IMG/VR virus record: IMGVR_UViG_3300002835_000397
Location: 1 to 41,758 of that record
DNA from: a virus
Strand: one strand, 5' to 3'
DNA length: 41,758 nucleotides
The stretch's first letter is position 1; each line of letters begins with the position of its first letter. The position numbers and the translations under genes were made by a program. The notes under the pieces were generated by a model that did no database searches, had not been told where the DNA came from, and saw only the letters and a list, made by a program, of their open reading frames with translations. This document shows, one piece after another, positions 32,801 to 39,185 of this stretch.

Positions 32801-33373
32801 TTCTCACAGCGAGCGTACGATACGGCCAGACGGACAGGCATGAATCTTCTGGGGCAGCTTAACCCCGTCATCAAAGCCCCGCTGGAGATGATCCTGAACC
32901 GCCAGTTGTATACCGGCCGGGAACTGTCCGATCTGTACTCCGTGCTGGAGCAGGACATCGGTCCTATCGGCCGACCGCTGGAGCAACTGGCAGTCAACTT
33001 TGTACCGGGCGGCGCCAAGCTCAACGCAATCTACCGCACACTGCGGGACTCCAGGCTTTCTCCATCCGACCGCGCGATGAAGCTGTTTATCAACAACACC
33101 CTCGGCGGCAAGGTCACCGATTACGACATTAGGAAGAGCCAAGACAAGGCCGCGCGCGAGACACTGAACCAGTTACTGCAGACGACCCCGGGCGTTCGCA
33201 CGTACGAAAACCTGACTGTGCCCGAGGATGTGTTGCGGTCCATGCCCAGAGAACAGCAGCAGCAATATCTGCTGTACAAGGTCATCCAGGCCGAAGCCGC
33301 CAAGCGTGGCCGTGATCGCAAGCGGCGTGAAGCGGCCATCGATCCGCTCCAAGTACTGGGCCTCATCCAGTAG
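29801..33373 (+). CDS. Giant internal virion/ejection protein candidate (1190 aa)
   Basis: ATG 29801 is chosen because it overlaps the previous stop as TAATG; the 14 extra codons upstream lie inside the prior gene. Residues 1-160 include Gly/Leu-rich segments near 60-80 and 110-150. Two motifs recur in large phage virion proteins I recall: NAFKIGALANPAYHTRN (about 693-709), like K...L.NP..H.RN, and VDYSPQAYTNFERKLKAAIPF (about 891-911) followed by YPRG, like the Y....FER......PF..W motif. The C-terminal part is helical and basic (KRGRDRKRREAAI). It ends the rightward late block and overlaps the convergent integrase gene by 11 bp. Confidence 0.65.
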   Translation: MAIRSPLFDIYDPYGILGEQARLTPDYDEDTGLLTPGRATISDLMPEEEKRGMLRSLADYGTSGLSGLGYILDTPGALARGILAGKPLSVFGSSEERVSGRDLARQYGLAGDEDGWLNFAGGLGVEVLTDPLTYLNPLSILGRGAYGAAGRAAQRAGLLENASLLARKRGMATNRDMGIREFGASMTPRTLIAESEFPDALQRFSQAARGRGLNPDDLLDQPLAGLAEARIPGFESGVLLGSDAARVVGRQLDRFGEGLKRNPYTAPVVNRLTRAFDPTVLERLDPDDQWRARQAFADSRANERNLRESAAWQWQQATAAQPDGALSFASPRVQNAIRDTIEAQLDPARMANLVDQDAVRLIDAVPAWSDYRSWLRDQLSEAQTRRAGLGLQTPNAASAYDTGYFPSQVVRFATDQSAPLPPGKLGRVESAYDRGQRVYSVSDLVGRSRNPYLDLDRRSETLRRLMAGDAGAALRDRLYGASDEQIPGIIDDAFNALRTEDVYRLRSMPVELPYERVADREGNTIESIREYLSDPTLTAADRKSGQGKLDRLVATASQMKVQLGDLLRTADRQFASADLGLFDNSTLNDLMRYGVGGGRSEANANVILDTFTRTASDIPAEQMTGGGALNLLKAAEGLGFNRARLQEVLEARLPGRSVEDLSIPETVLKDLQAISPLPKSDPTSLLGNAYRSFTNAFKIGALANPAYHTRNLYSGYLASLMSGGANPVSLGRSVRAGVDVGAGNYERMYQRLKDAPRYQHISDKDELIQTALADMARGKLGGGLIEEGATDTRNIVPGMDTQDPVLYGQGAIYDPKRTWGDWLSGLGTVRGVDFAGAASGRQAPAETLNPFLRLHERAGRRVEDANRIGNWIEMVRKGAHPDAAAESVLRSQVDYSPQAYTNFERKLKAAIPFYSYPRGIAPLVAENILYRPGGLQGQTMRAINRASEQTEDSFLPEYLRQSASIPIPGAPAENLQRVLTNIDLPYQSLIDLVSPGVGNTFSQRAYDTARRTGMNLLGQLNPVIKAPLEMILNRQLYTGRELSDLYSVLEQDIGPIGRPLEQLAVNFVPGGAKLNAIYRTLRDSRLSPSDRAMKLFINNTLGGKVTDYDIRKSQDKAARETLNQLLQTTPGVRTYENLTVPEDVLRSMPREQQQQYLLYKVIQAEAAKRGRDRKRREAAIDPLQVLGLIQ

Positions 33374-34199
33374 TCAACAAAGTTTCCTGGATGGACGGGA
33401 CGGCTGGCCCCTCGTCTTTCAGCTCTGCTAGCAAGAGCCTATCGACATAGCGCTTCTTCATAGAAGGATCGCGATGACCAAGGTACTTGCTGGCGTCTTT
33501 TCCACCGGCCTCACAGTAGGTCGCTCCGCTGCGCCGCAGCCAGCGCGTAGTACCTGTCTGTTCGGAGCGGTTGACAAGTTTCCGCATCGCGTGTAAAATG
33601 CGATCCTTGTTCGTCAGGGATCCAAAGATTTTGGGGCCCAGACGAGGCAAGCGGCCGAGTGCTGACAAGGCAGCATCATCCAGCCAAGCCACTAACGGCT
33701 CGCTGGTTTTCGACTGACTGAGGAGGAGACGATGACCACGGATTTGGTCGTAGCGGATCGACAGGATGTCGGAGGTTCTCAGGCCAGTACTGTAGGCCGT
33801 GAGGATCCACGCCGGCAGCAAGATGCTGTAGGCGCAGGTGCGTGTTCCGCCCTGCATCTCTCTTGCGGTTCTCACCCAGCGCGCGATTGCGTTGTGATCC
33901 AAGGCCACCGGACAGGGGGCGGGCACTTTGACGCGGCGGAGCGGGCGGAGTATACTCTTGTCCACATGGCCCTCCTGCGCCGCGAAACGCATGAGCGAGC
34001 CAAGCATTCTCCGGTGGTTGTGGACGGTGGAGGGAGCGAGATGGGCCAGGGCATCGTTAAGGTAGGCGTCGATCTTGTCCGGCGTGAGGTCGGAGGCGTT
34101 CCAAGGGAGCCGGCGCACCAAAACAAGAAGCTGGGTGAGGTAGCCAGGGCTACCGCCGACGCGGGTGTGGTACGCGGTGGCAAGCGCGATGAGGCTCAT
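33363..34199 (-). CDS. int: Tyrosine-recombinase integrase
   Basis: The 278-residue protein has an N-terminal SAM-like binding domain (residues about 1-90, with SDLTPDKIDAYL and LAPSTVHNHRRML) and a catalytic domain. Visible active-site residues are R141 (STGLRTSDIL), K164 (SQSKTSEP), R222 in TRWLRRSGATY, H242 in YLGHRDPS, and the nucleophile Y251 (KKRYVD). The position normally occupied by His in HxxR is R219, so one residue is atypical. It would integrate the phage into the host chromosome. It is the only clear minus-strand gene. It overlaps the convergent 1190-residue gene, and two strong promoters read through it in the antisense direction. Confidence 0.85.
   Translation of the reverse strand: MSLIALATAYHTRVGGSPGYLTQLLVLVRRLPWNASDLTPDKIDAYLNDALAHLAPSTVHNHRRMLGSLMRFAAQEGHVDKSILRPLRRVKVPAPCPVALDHNAIARWVRTAREMQGGTRTCAYSILLPAWILTAYSTGLRTSDILSIRYDQIRGHRLLLSQSKTSEPLVAWLDDAALSALGRLPRLGPKIFGSLTNKDRILHAMRKLVNRSEQTGTTRWLRRSGATYCEAGGKDASKYLGHRDPSMKKRYVDRLLLAELKDEGPAVPSIQETLLTTG
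33571..33599 (+). promoter_or_regulatory. Near-consensus promoter antisense to int (TTGACA-N17-TAAAAT)
   Basis: TTGACA (33571-33576) matches the -35 consensus exactly, and TAAAAT (33594-33599) differs at one base, with the optimal 17-bp spacer. It lies in the 3' half of int, reading opposite to it. The transcript would cross int in antisense and run toward the early genes. Confidence 0.65.
33928..33956 (+). promoter_or_regulatory. Promoter antisense to int (TTGACG-N17-TATACT)
   Basis: TTGACG (33928-33933) and TATACT (33951-33956) stand 17 bp apart, the same boxes and spacing as the glycosyltransferase promoter at 9219-9247. It reads antisense through the 5' part of int toward the exonuclease gene at 34539. 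Identity with a second promoter in the window makes chance unlikely. It is the best candidate for the early promoter. Confidence 0.72.
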
Positions 34200-34211
34200 G
34201 GTGAGTACTCA

Positions 34212-34487
34212 ATGGAGGGGGCAACGTACCCACAATTAATCGCGCATCGTACCCCCCCAGACAATCGCTATAACCGGACCCCATGGGCAGCTAGCTCAGT
34301 TGAATATCTGCCCTTGGGCTGGTCGATCCTGAGAATTACGTGGGTTGCGCTTCTCGCGACCTTCATCTTCTTGCGTTGGTCTGGCTTTGCCATGACCGCG
34401 CTTTTGCTTGGACAGTTTGCGCAGGCCGCGGTGGAGTACCGGCGCGTCTACGGAAGGAAGCGCGCCCCAAGGAGGGGGTCGGCCTGA
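34212..34487 (+). CDS. Possible small membrane protein beside int (start uncertain)
   Basis: The frame is open back through int in antisense, which is not credible coding. From ATG 34212 the product would be 91 residues. Its C-terminal half has two hydrophobic stretches (ILRITWVALLATFIFL and MTALLLGQFAQAA) followed by a basic end (YRRVYGRKRAPRRGSA), fitting a small membrane protein with a cytoplasmic tail. There is no ribosome site at 34212, which would also be only 12 bp from the int start. TTG 34314 or ATG 34392 are alternatives. No family is recognised. Confidence 0.4.
   Translation: MEGATYPQLIAHRTPPDNRYNRTPWAASSVEYLPLGWSILRITWVALLATFIFLRWSGFAMTALLLGQFAQAAVEYRRVYGRKRAPRRGSA
34222..34254. 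promoter_or_regulatory. Operator-like direct repeat upstream of int
   Basis: CAACGTACCC (34222-34231) and CATCGTACCC (34245-34254) differ at one base and lie 23 bp apart, about two helical turns. They stand just before the int start (34199, minus strand). Arm-type integrase sites or repressor operators commonly have this layout. The binding protein is unknown. Confidence 0.4.
34285..34313. other. tRNA D-arm-like segment and short hairpin, possible attP
   Basis: TAGCTCAGTTG (34292-34302) is the common D-arm sequence of bacterial tRNAs, preceded by GGGCAGC as in many tRNA 5' ends. No full tRNA can be folded around it. GGGCAG (34285-34290) can pair with CTGCCC (34308-34313). It lies 86 bp upstream of int, so a tRNA-derived attachment site is possible. 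Most phages use tRNA 3' ends, which argues against it. Confidence 0.3.
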
Positions 34488-34538
34488 TTTTCCCGTTCTC
34501 GTTTCTGAGGGTTCGTTTCATTCGCAGGAGGTGTACAT

Positions 34539-35387
34539 ATGAGCAGTAAGGCTAGGAAAGTGGTGGGGATGAGTCACAGCGAATACCTCGCTGAAAAAGA
34601 TCACGACACCCGGTCGCTCCTTGTTTCGGTGATGCGTTTCGGTGGGGCTGCCCAGCACTGGATTGACCAGGGGCACAGCATGTTCGGCGGCAACAGTGCC
34701 ACCAAGCTGGGTACCAAATTTGATACCGCGATCATGGCCATCGCCTCCGGAAAGATCGTGGAGGAGGTCATCGTCACGCCGCCGGCCGCGGTGCTGGATG
34801 CCGCCGGACGCAGATCGGGCGGGAAGTACAAGGCGTGGTCAGGGACGCTCGCTTCTTGGCAGATCGAATGCAACGAGGAAGAGGCGTTCGTTCTGCGGAC
34901 GATGGTTGAGCACACGCTGGACAACCCAGCCGCCCGCGCGTTGATTGACAACACCACCGAAACGCAACTGTCGGTGTTCGGTGAGATCAATGGCCATCCC
35001 GTGAAGTGCCGGCCGGACGGCTGCACTGCGGACCTCTGGTGGGATTTGAAGTCTACCAGCGCCCAGTGGGATCGGCTGTACGCGAGCGTGATGGACTACG
35101 GCTACGGCGAACAAGAGTGGTTGTACCGAGAGTTGGCCATGCAAGTCGGATGGCCGCACTTCCGGATGCCATTCATCTTCACGCAGACCATGGCGCCGTA
35201 CGCCTGCCATGTGTTCTATCTGCCGGTTGATTGGGTGGAGGAGGCGGGGCAGCGGTTGCTCCGCGTCATGGAGGAGGTTCGCCTGCGGCGTTCGACGGGG
35301 GACTACTTCCCTGTCGATCACGGCGAGATCACGGAACTGACCATCCCGCAGTGGGCGGTTCGCAAGTCAGAGGAGGTGGTGGCATGA
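34539..35387 (+). CDS. PD-(D/E)XK exonuclease, RecE/lambda-exo/Cas4-like
   Basis: AGGAGG stands directly before the ATG. The 282-residue protein has the DNA-processing nuclease core: GTKFDTAIM (58-66) for the first helix, ETQLSVFGEINGHPVKCRPD (141-160) ending in the metal-binding aspartate, and DLKST (169-173) for the D-X-K residues, then a helix with LYRELAMQVGW. Such enzymes resect 5' ends to give 3' single strands for annealing. The next genes encode an ERF annealing protein and SSB, a classic phage recombination set. The gene overlaps the ERF gene by ATGA and lies downstream of the antisense-int promoters. Confidence 0.85.
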   Translation: MSSKARKVVGMSHSEYLAEKDHDTRSLLVSVMRFGGAAQHWIDQGHSMFGGNSATKLGTKFDTAIMAIASGKIVEEVIVTPPAAVLDAAGRRSGGKYKAWSGTLASWQIECNEEEAFVLRTMVEHTLDNPAARALIDNTTETQLSVFGEINGHPVKCRPDGCTADLWWDLKSTSAQWDRLYASVMDYGYGEQEWLYRELAMQVGWPHFRMPFIFTQTMAPYACHVFYLPVDWVEEAGQRLLRVMEEVRLRRSTGDYFPVDHGEITELTIPQWAVRKSEEVVA

Positions 35388-36091
35388 ACTACGGAAACGG
35401 CATCGGTCCTAGCAGTAGCCCTGAACTGAAGCAGCACACGGCCGCGCTGTGCAGGGCTCAGAAGAAGTTCAAAACCATTATTAAGAACGCGGACAACCCT
35501 GCGTTCCGCAGCAAGTACGCGACGTTTGAGGGGGCGTGCGAAACGCTACTGCCTCCGCTCACGGAAGAGGGATTTGCCCTGCCGAAGTACCAGCCCGGCT
35601 GGTTTGGGCCAGAGATGGGCTGGTGCTGCTTGGGCGTTCTACAGCATGAGAGCGGCGAGTTTATTACCGCCCTTCTCCCGCTGCTGAATCTGCCACAGGA
35701 GAGGAAGGATTTCAAAACCGGCGAGATCAAAGTCCTCCCGCCCAACATGCAGGGGCTTGGCGGCGCGCTGACTTATGCGAAGCGTCAGCTACTGCTAGCT
35801 CTGACCGGGGCGTGGGTTGGCGAAGAAGACTTTGATGGCAACGACACCTCCGGTGATCGCGAGGCCCGGAAGCCTGTCGAAGTCCGGCCTGCCCAGACGG
35901 CGACGAAGTCGATGGAGATCGAAGCGGCGGCGACCAAGGAGTTGGACGCAACCAAGACGGTCGATGAGGCACAGAAGGTTCTGGATCGCGTGAAGCTGCG
36001 TGTCAGCCAGAAGGTTTGCGATGCAAAGGTTCTGCAGCGTTTGCAGGCCAAGTTCGATGGCAAGTTCTCAAAGGAGGCTACCAATGCCTAG
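35384..36091 (+). CDS. erf: ERF-family single-strand annealing protein
   Basis: The start at 35384 forms an ATGA overlap with the exonuclease gene; the longer frame upstream is not coding. The 235-residue protein has the ERF signature: AALCRAQKKFKTIIKNADNP (20-39), FRSKYATFEGACETLLPPL (41-59) and TEEGFALPKYQ, with GGALTYAKRQLLLALTGAWVGEEDFDGND in the second half. The last 75 residues are Lys/Ala/Glu-rich and helical. ERF proteins anneal complementary strands made by the exonuclease, which circularises or recombines phage DNA. AGGAGG lies upstream. Confidence 0.85.
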   Translation: MNYGNGIGPSSSPELKQHTAALCRAQKKFKTIIKNADNPAFRSKYATFEGACETLLPPLTEEGFALPKYQPGWFGPEMGWCCLGVLQHESGEFITALLPLLNLPQERKDFKTGEIKVLPPNMQGLGGALTYAKRQLLLALTGAWVGEEDFDGNDTSGDREARKPVEVRPAQTATKSMEIEAAATKELDATKTVDEAQKVLDRVKLRVSQKVCDAKVLQRLQAKFDGKFSKEATNA

Positions 36092-36422
36092 TTTCAATTC
36101 CTGCACGTTCGTCGGCAATCTCACCAGGGATGCTGAGACGAAGATCGTTGGTGAGACGGAGGTCGCTGCGTTTGGCGTGGCGATCAATGGCAAGAGCGAA
36201 GGCGATGTCATGTACATCGACTGCGACTTGTGGCGTCCCGGCCGTGTCACGGAGTTCCTCACTCGCGGCACTCCTGTCCTGGTGTCTGGCCCGCTGAAGG
36301 TCAGGCAGTGGGAGAAGGACGGCCAAACGAAGTTCCGCCTGCAACTGGATTGCAAGACGGTGCAGTTGCTGGGTGGCAAACGACGCCCCGAGCCCGCCGA
36401 CGAAGCCGAAATGGCTTTCTAG
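36084..36422 (+). CDS. ssb: Single-stranded DNA-binding protein
   Basis: AAAGGAGG is well placed before ATG 36084, which overlaps the ERF stop by 8 nt. The 112-residue protein has the OB-fold signature of bacterial SSB: NSCTFVGNLTRDAETKIV (residues 5-22), VAAFGVAINGKSE, YIDCDLWRPGRVTEFLTRGTPVLVSGPLKV, and a strand ending QLDCKTVQLLG. The short acidic C-terminus (ADEAEMAF) resembles the DDIPF-type tip that recruits partners. It protects single strands and works with the nuclease and ERF. A strong terminator follows. Confidence 0.9.
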   Translation: MPSFNSCTFVGNLTRDAETKIVGETEVAAFGVAINGKSEGDVMYIDCDLWRPGRVTEFLTRGTPVLVSGPLKVRQWEKDGQTKFRLQLDCKTVQLLGGKRRPEPADEAEMAF

Positions 36423-36433
36423 GAACGGCGCTC

Positions 36434-36476
36434 CCCCGGGGCGAGGCCCCCCTCCTCCTCGCCCCGGGGTTTCTTT
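36434..36476 (+). terminator. Intrinsic terminator after ssb
   Basis: CCCCGGGGCGAGG (36434-36446) pairs perfectly with CCTCGCCCCGGGG (36457-36469), a 13-bp stem, followed by TTTCTTT. It lies 11 nt after the ssb stop and separates the recombination genes from the helicase. It may allow partial read-through. Confidence 0.85.
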
Positions 36477-36488
36477 CACAGGTGCAAC

Positions 36489-37073
36489 ATGGACGCACGC
36501 GACTACCAACAGTTCGTCATTGAAGAGAACCTGAAGGCCATGGACGAAGGCGTGACGGCCACGCTCAACGGCCTGTTCACGGGCGCAGGCAAGACGGTGA
36601 TCTTTTGCCTGCTCGCCGCACGGATCGCGGGCCGGACGCTCATCATCTGCCCACTCCGTGAACTGGTCTGGCAGACCATCGACAAGGTTCAACAGGTCAC
36701 CAATCTCTATCCCGAGATTGAGATGGCCGACTACCACGCGGACGAGGACTACGCCGCCAAGGTAATCGTCGCGAGCAAGCAGACGCTGCTTAGTCGGCGT
36801 GGCGGAGAACCGCGCTACAAGCGCTTCCGCGATTTCCAATTGGTGATCGTTGACGAGGCGCACCTGATGACCAGCGCGCCGGTGGTGCAGATGTTGCGCT
36901 ACTTCCAGCACGACGGAGCAATGATCGCTGGGTTTACTGCGACACCATTCCGCATGGACGGACGGGCATTGATGAGGAGGAATCCATGGAATTCTACGAA
37001 CGACAAGTCTGCAACTACGACATCCAGTGGGCCATCGCACACGGATGGGCCGTCCCTCCGCTCTGCAAGATAG
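36489..37073 (+). CDS. SF2 helicase, N-terminal domain (frame disrupted)
   Basis: The product contains RecA-like domain 1 of a DEAD/DEAH-family helicase: TGAGKT (31-36, Walker A), CPLRELVWQ (motif Ia region), VDEAH (121-125, Walker B) and GFTATPFRMDGR (148-159, motif III and beyond). After residue about 159 the sequence turns into an implausible Ser/Thr/Pro-rich tail (RRNPWNSTNDKS...), while the proper continuation appears in the frame of the ORF at 36986. The gene is therefore broken, by one base loss near GGG (36964-36966), by a natural split, or by programmed frameshifting. It would unwind DNA in replication or recombination. Confidence 0.8.
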   Translation: MDARDYQQFVIEENLKAMDEGVTATLNGLFTGAGKTVIFCLLAARIAGRTLIICPLRELVWQTIDKVQQVTNLYPEIEMADYHADEDYAAKVIVASKQTLLSRRGGEPRYKRFRDFQLVIVDEAHLMTSAPVVQMLRYFQHDGAMIAGFTATPFRMDGRALMRRNPWNSTNDKSATTTSSGPSHTDGPSLRSAR

Positions 37074-38014
37074 CGGGAGTTCAGTCAATGGATCTCTCCG
37101 GCATTCATCTGAGCGGCGGTGACTTTGTGCAGAAGGAACTGCAGAACGCGATGAACAAAGAGGCGACCAAGCAAAAGATTTGTCTCATCACCGTGGAGGA
37201 GATGGAGGGTCCGACCGTCCTGTTCACCGCGGGCGTGGATGCCGCCAAGGCGTGCGCCCATTACCTCACCCACAACTACGGAGTGCCCGCCGTTTATGTC
37301 CACGGAAAGCAAGACGAAGAGGAGCGCAAGGAGGCCCTCGCTGCCTTTAAAGGTGGGCAGGCGAAGGTTCTGTGCAACTGCATGGTCGTGGCTATCGGAT
37401 TCGATTTCCCGCCGACCCAGACGCTGATCATGGGCAGGCCGACGAAGTCTCTTGGCTTCGCCCTTCAATGCTGGGGGCGCGCGTTCCGCCCGCTTCCTGG
37501 CGACGTTGATTTCCGTGGCAGCACAGCGGAGTCCCGCAAGGCCGCAATCGCAGCCAGCAAAAAGCCGTACGCCAAGATCGTTGACTGCACCCCCTCCTCG
37601 CAGGATCACACGCTCGTCACCGGGATCGACATGTTTGTCACCGATGACGAGGTGAAGGAATACGTTCGCAAAGCGGCGGAGAAGAAGCCGCTGACTCCGG
37701 AAGAGATCGCCGCGCTCGCAGAAGCACAGGCCGCAAAGATCGCAGCCGCCAAGGCCATCGAAGAGATGCGGAAGAACACGCAGGGCCGGGCGACCGGCAG
37801 CGTGGTTGGCCGCGAGATCGAACTGCGTGGCGGCAAGCGCTGTGTCGGCACGTACTTCAATCCCATCAAAGGCAAGTACGCCGGCCAGAAGCTGAATCAA
37901 TTGCCGGACCACTACGTCGCCTGGGCGGCCGAGCAAATCCGCACGGGCTGGATCAGATCGATGTTTCGCAGAGAGCAGGAGCGCAGAAATGCCGAACGAT
38001 TTTCTCACCGATGA
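36986..38014 (+). CDS. SF2 helicase, C-terminal domain with DUF3820-like end
   Basis: ATG 36986 has AGGAGG (36975-36980) five bases upstream, so it could be translated alone, yet its first residues (MEFYERQVCNYDIQWAIAHGW) are the usual sequence after the TATPFR motif. Helicase domain 2 follows: VLFTAGVDAAKA (78-89), VYVHGKQ, VVAIGFDFPP (134-143, motif V) and QCWGRAFRPL (161-170, motif VI). The C-terminal part (about 285-330) has KGKYAGQKLNQLPDHYVAWAAEQ, like the small DUF3820 domain. This completes the helicase of the upstream ORF. Confidence 0.85.
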   Translation: MEFYERQVCNYDIQWAIAHGWAVPPLCKIAGVQSMDLSGIHLSGGDFVQKELQNAMNKEATKQKICLITVEEMEGPTVLFTAGVDAAKACAHYLTHNYGVPAVYVHGKQDEEERKEALAAFKGGQAKVLCNCMVVAIGFDFPPTQTLIMGRPTKSLGFALQCWGRAFRPLPGDVDFRGSTAESRKAAIAASKKPYAKIVDCTPSSQDHTLVTGIDMFVTDDEVKEYVRKAAEKKPLTPEEIAALAEAQAAKIAAAKAIEEMRKNTQGRATGSVVGREIELRGGKRCVGTYFNPIKGKYAGQKLNQLPDHYVAWAAEQIRTGWIRSMFRREQERRNAERFSHR

Positions 38015-38318
38015 CACCACCGCCGAACTCACTGAACTGTTTCGATTGGACGAGGCTTTTCCCCCAGGAGGACGCAATGAAAGAAAAGGACTGTGGCACC
38101 GTTTCCGCAACTGGCTATCGAACTGTTTTCGCCCACGCCGACGAAATTCACCGCAGGGTGGTTATCAACGGGACGAAGGCGATGCGCGTGAGCAAGAGCC
38201 TGCGGCTCCCCAGGACGCACGTATGGGCCTTCGCTCGCCTATTGAGGGAGTGGGGGCGGGTGCCTCCCAAGTCCCGATTGGCGGTGGCGGCGATGTTGGT
38301 GCCAGACGCGAGCGATGA
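37989..38318 (+). CDS. Overlapping ORF at helicase end (doubtful)
   Basis: AGGAG precedes ATG 37989 by eight bases. The first 30 residues (MPNDFLTDDTTAELTELFRL) look like a plausible acidic protein, but the rest runs in a shadow frame of the gene at 38077 and becomes Gly/Arg-rich. It may be a short gene truncated by a frameshift, a leader for 38077, or chance. Confidence 0.25.
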   Translation: MPNDFLTDDTTAELTELFRLDEAFPPGGRNERKGLWHRFRNWLSNCFRPRRRNSPQGGYQRDEGDAREQEPAAPQDARMGLRSPIEGVGAGASQVPIGGGGDVGARRER

Positions 38319-38589
38319 AGACATCGCATGGGCCTTTGGCATGCCGCTGAAGTGGGCGCAGTCCTGTCGGTCGCACCGTCACCAGATCCGGAAGGCGTGG
38401 CCTGTGGACGCGAGGATGGAGAGGGCCGTGGAGCTGGAGGAGGAAGATCCGACACCGACGCAGATCGCTGAGATGTGCGCCGCCATGCCGCGTGTCCTTG
38501 CAGGCGAGCCCTACGCTCGCCGGGCGCCCGGCATCCGTGCCTTCAGGTTTGATTCACATGCCACGCTCGTTCCGCAATTCCCTGAGTAA
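38077..38589 (+). CDS. HTH-like hypothetical protein (170 aa)
   Basis: AGGAGG (38066-38071) stands five bases before ATG 38077, chosen over a start at 38011 that lacks one. The protein is basic in the middle and mostly helical. Two segments look like helix-turn-helix units: DASDEDIAWAFGMPLKWAQSCRSH (about 80-103) and PTPTQIAEMCAAM (about 126-138). A DNA-binding regulator or replication accessory protein is plausible. Its end overlaps the next gene by 32 nt. No known family recognised. Confidence 0.65.
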   Translation: MKEKDCGTVSATGYRTVFAHADEIHRRVVINGTKAMRVSKSLRLPRTHVWAFARLLREWGRVPPKSRLAVAAMLVPDASDEDIAWAFGMPLKWAQSCRSHRHQIRKAWPVDARMERAVELEEEDPTPTQIAEMCAAMPRVLAGEPYARRAPGIRAFRFDSHATLVPQFPE

Positions 38590-39178
38590 TGGCCACAAGG
38601 CCGAGCAGGCTTGGGTGGACAAAGCCCGCCTGCTTGGCCTGTCGGTCGCACACGGCAAGAAGGTCGTGATCCGCCGGCACAACAAGTTGACGGATCACTG
38701 CGGCAATCCCGACGCCGCGTTGTTGATGACGGTTGAGATCAAAGAGAGAAGCCTGACGTTCACCAGCCCGGATGATTTTCCATATGCCACGGTGTTTGTG
38801 GATGATCTCCGGGGCCTTGGTAAAGAAACCCTGCGCCCTTTTGCTTACGTGTTCGTTTCGCGGACCACTGGTCACTGGGTGTGGCTGACGCCGTTAGACA
38901 GGGATGAGTCATGGCAGGAAACAATTGTGAAGGACAACACCCGCGGGCATGAGATGGGCATGTTGGTGGCGCCGAAGTCCCACCTTCGGCCGGCGGAACA
39001 ACTACAGCAGTATCTAGTACCACACGGGCAACTACATGGAATCGACGGAGACACCTCCCTGTTCGTCGCAGGCGGAGGGCAAGTGGAGAACCGAGAACGA
39101 GCGTCTGACGAAGACAATCCTTTTGTTACAGGCGGAGATCGAAAGACTACGCCGAAAACTAGAAAGCACTTGGGGTGA
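38558..39178 (+). CDS. PD-(D/E)XK nuclease-like protein
   Basis: ATG 38558 is preferred because the folded core starts there. Residues 14-30 (KAEQAWVDKARLLGLSV) provide the first helix with a conserved Glu. NPDAALLMTVEIKERS (50-65) has the D-(X)n-E-X-K core (D52, E60, K62) of restriction-endonuclease-like nucleases, in the style of phage VRR-NUC or Holliday-junction resolvase relatives. The middle has beta strands (ATVFVDDL, AYVFVSRTTGHWVWL). The last 50 residues look less ordered and run over a coiled-coil micro-gene in another frame. The substrate is unknown. Confidence 0.7.
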   Translation: MPRSFRNSLSNGHKAEQAWVDKARLLGLSVAHGKKVVIRRHNKLTDHCGNPDAALLMTVEIKERSLTFTSPDDFPYATVFVDDLRGLGKETLRPFAYVFVSRTTGHWVWLTPLDRDESWQETIVKDNTRGHEMGMLVAPKSHLRPAEQLQQYLVPHGQLHGIDGDTSLFVAGGGQVENRERASDEDNPFVTGGDRKTTPKTRKHLG

Positions 39179-39185
39179 AGCATGA
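39036..39185 (+). CDS. 49-aa coiled-coil micro-protein in overlapping frame
   Basis: This ORF lies in another frame across the end of the nuclease gene. Its product has a good amphipathic helix (TENERLTKTILLLQAEIERL then RRKLEST), with Leu at heptad-like positions. Such a pattern is unlikely from a shadow frame, so I favour a real gene. Its TGA overlaps the next ATG as ATGA, starting a chain of coupled small genes. No family is recognised. Confidence 0.5.
   Translation: MESTETPPCSSQAEGKWRTENERLTKTILLLQAEIERLRRKLESTWGEA

Noticed and set aside
33732-34211. Open + strand frame across the integrase gene
   Set aside because: It is antisense to a well-supported integrase and has no recognisable sequence; only its extreme end (from about 34212) may be coding.
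34285-34360. A tRNA gene
   Set aside because: Only the D-arm motif is present; no anticodon arm, T-arm or acceptor complement can be folded.
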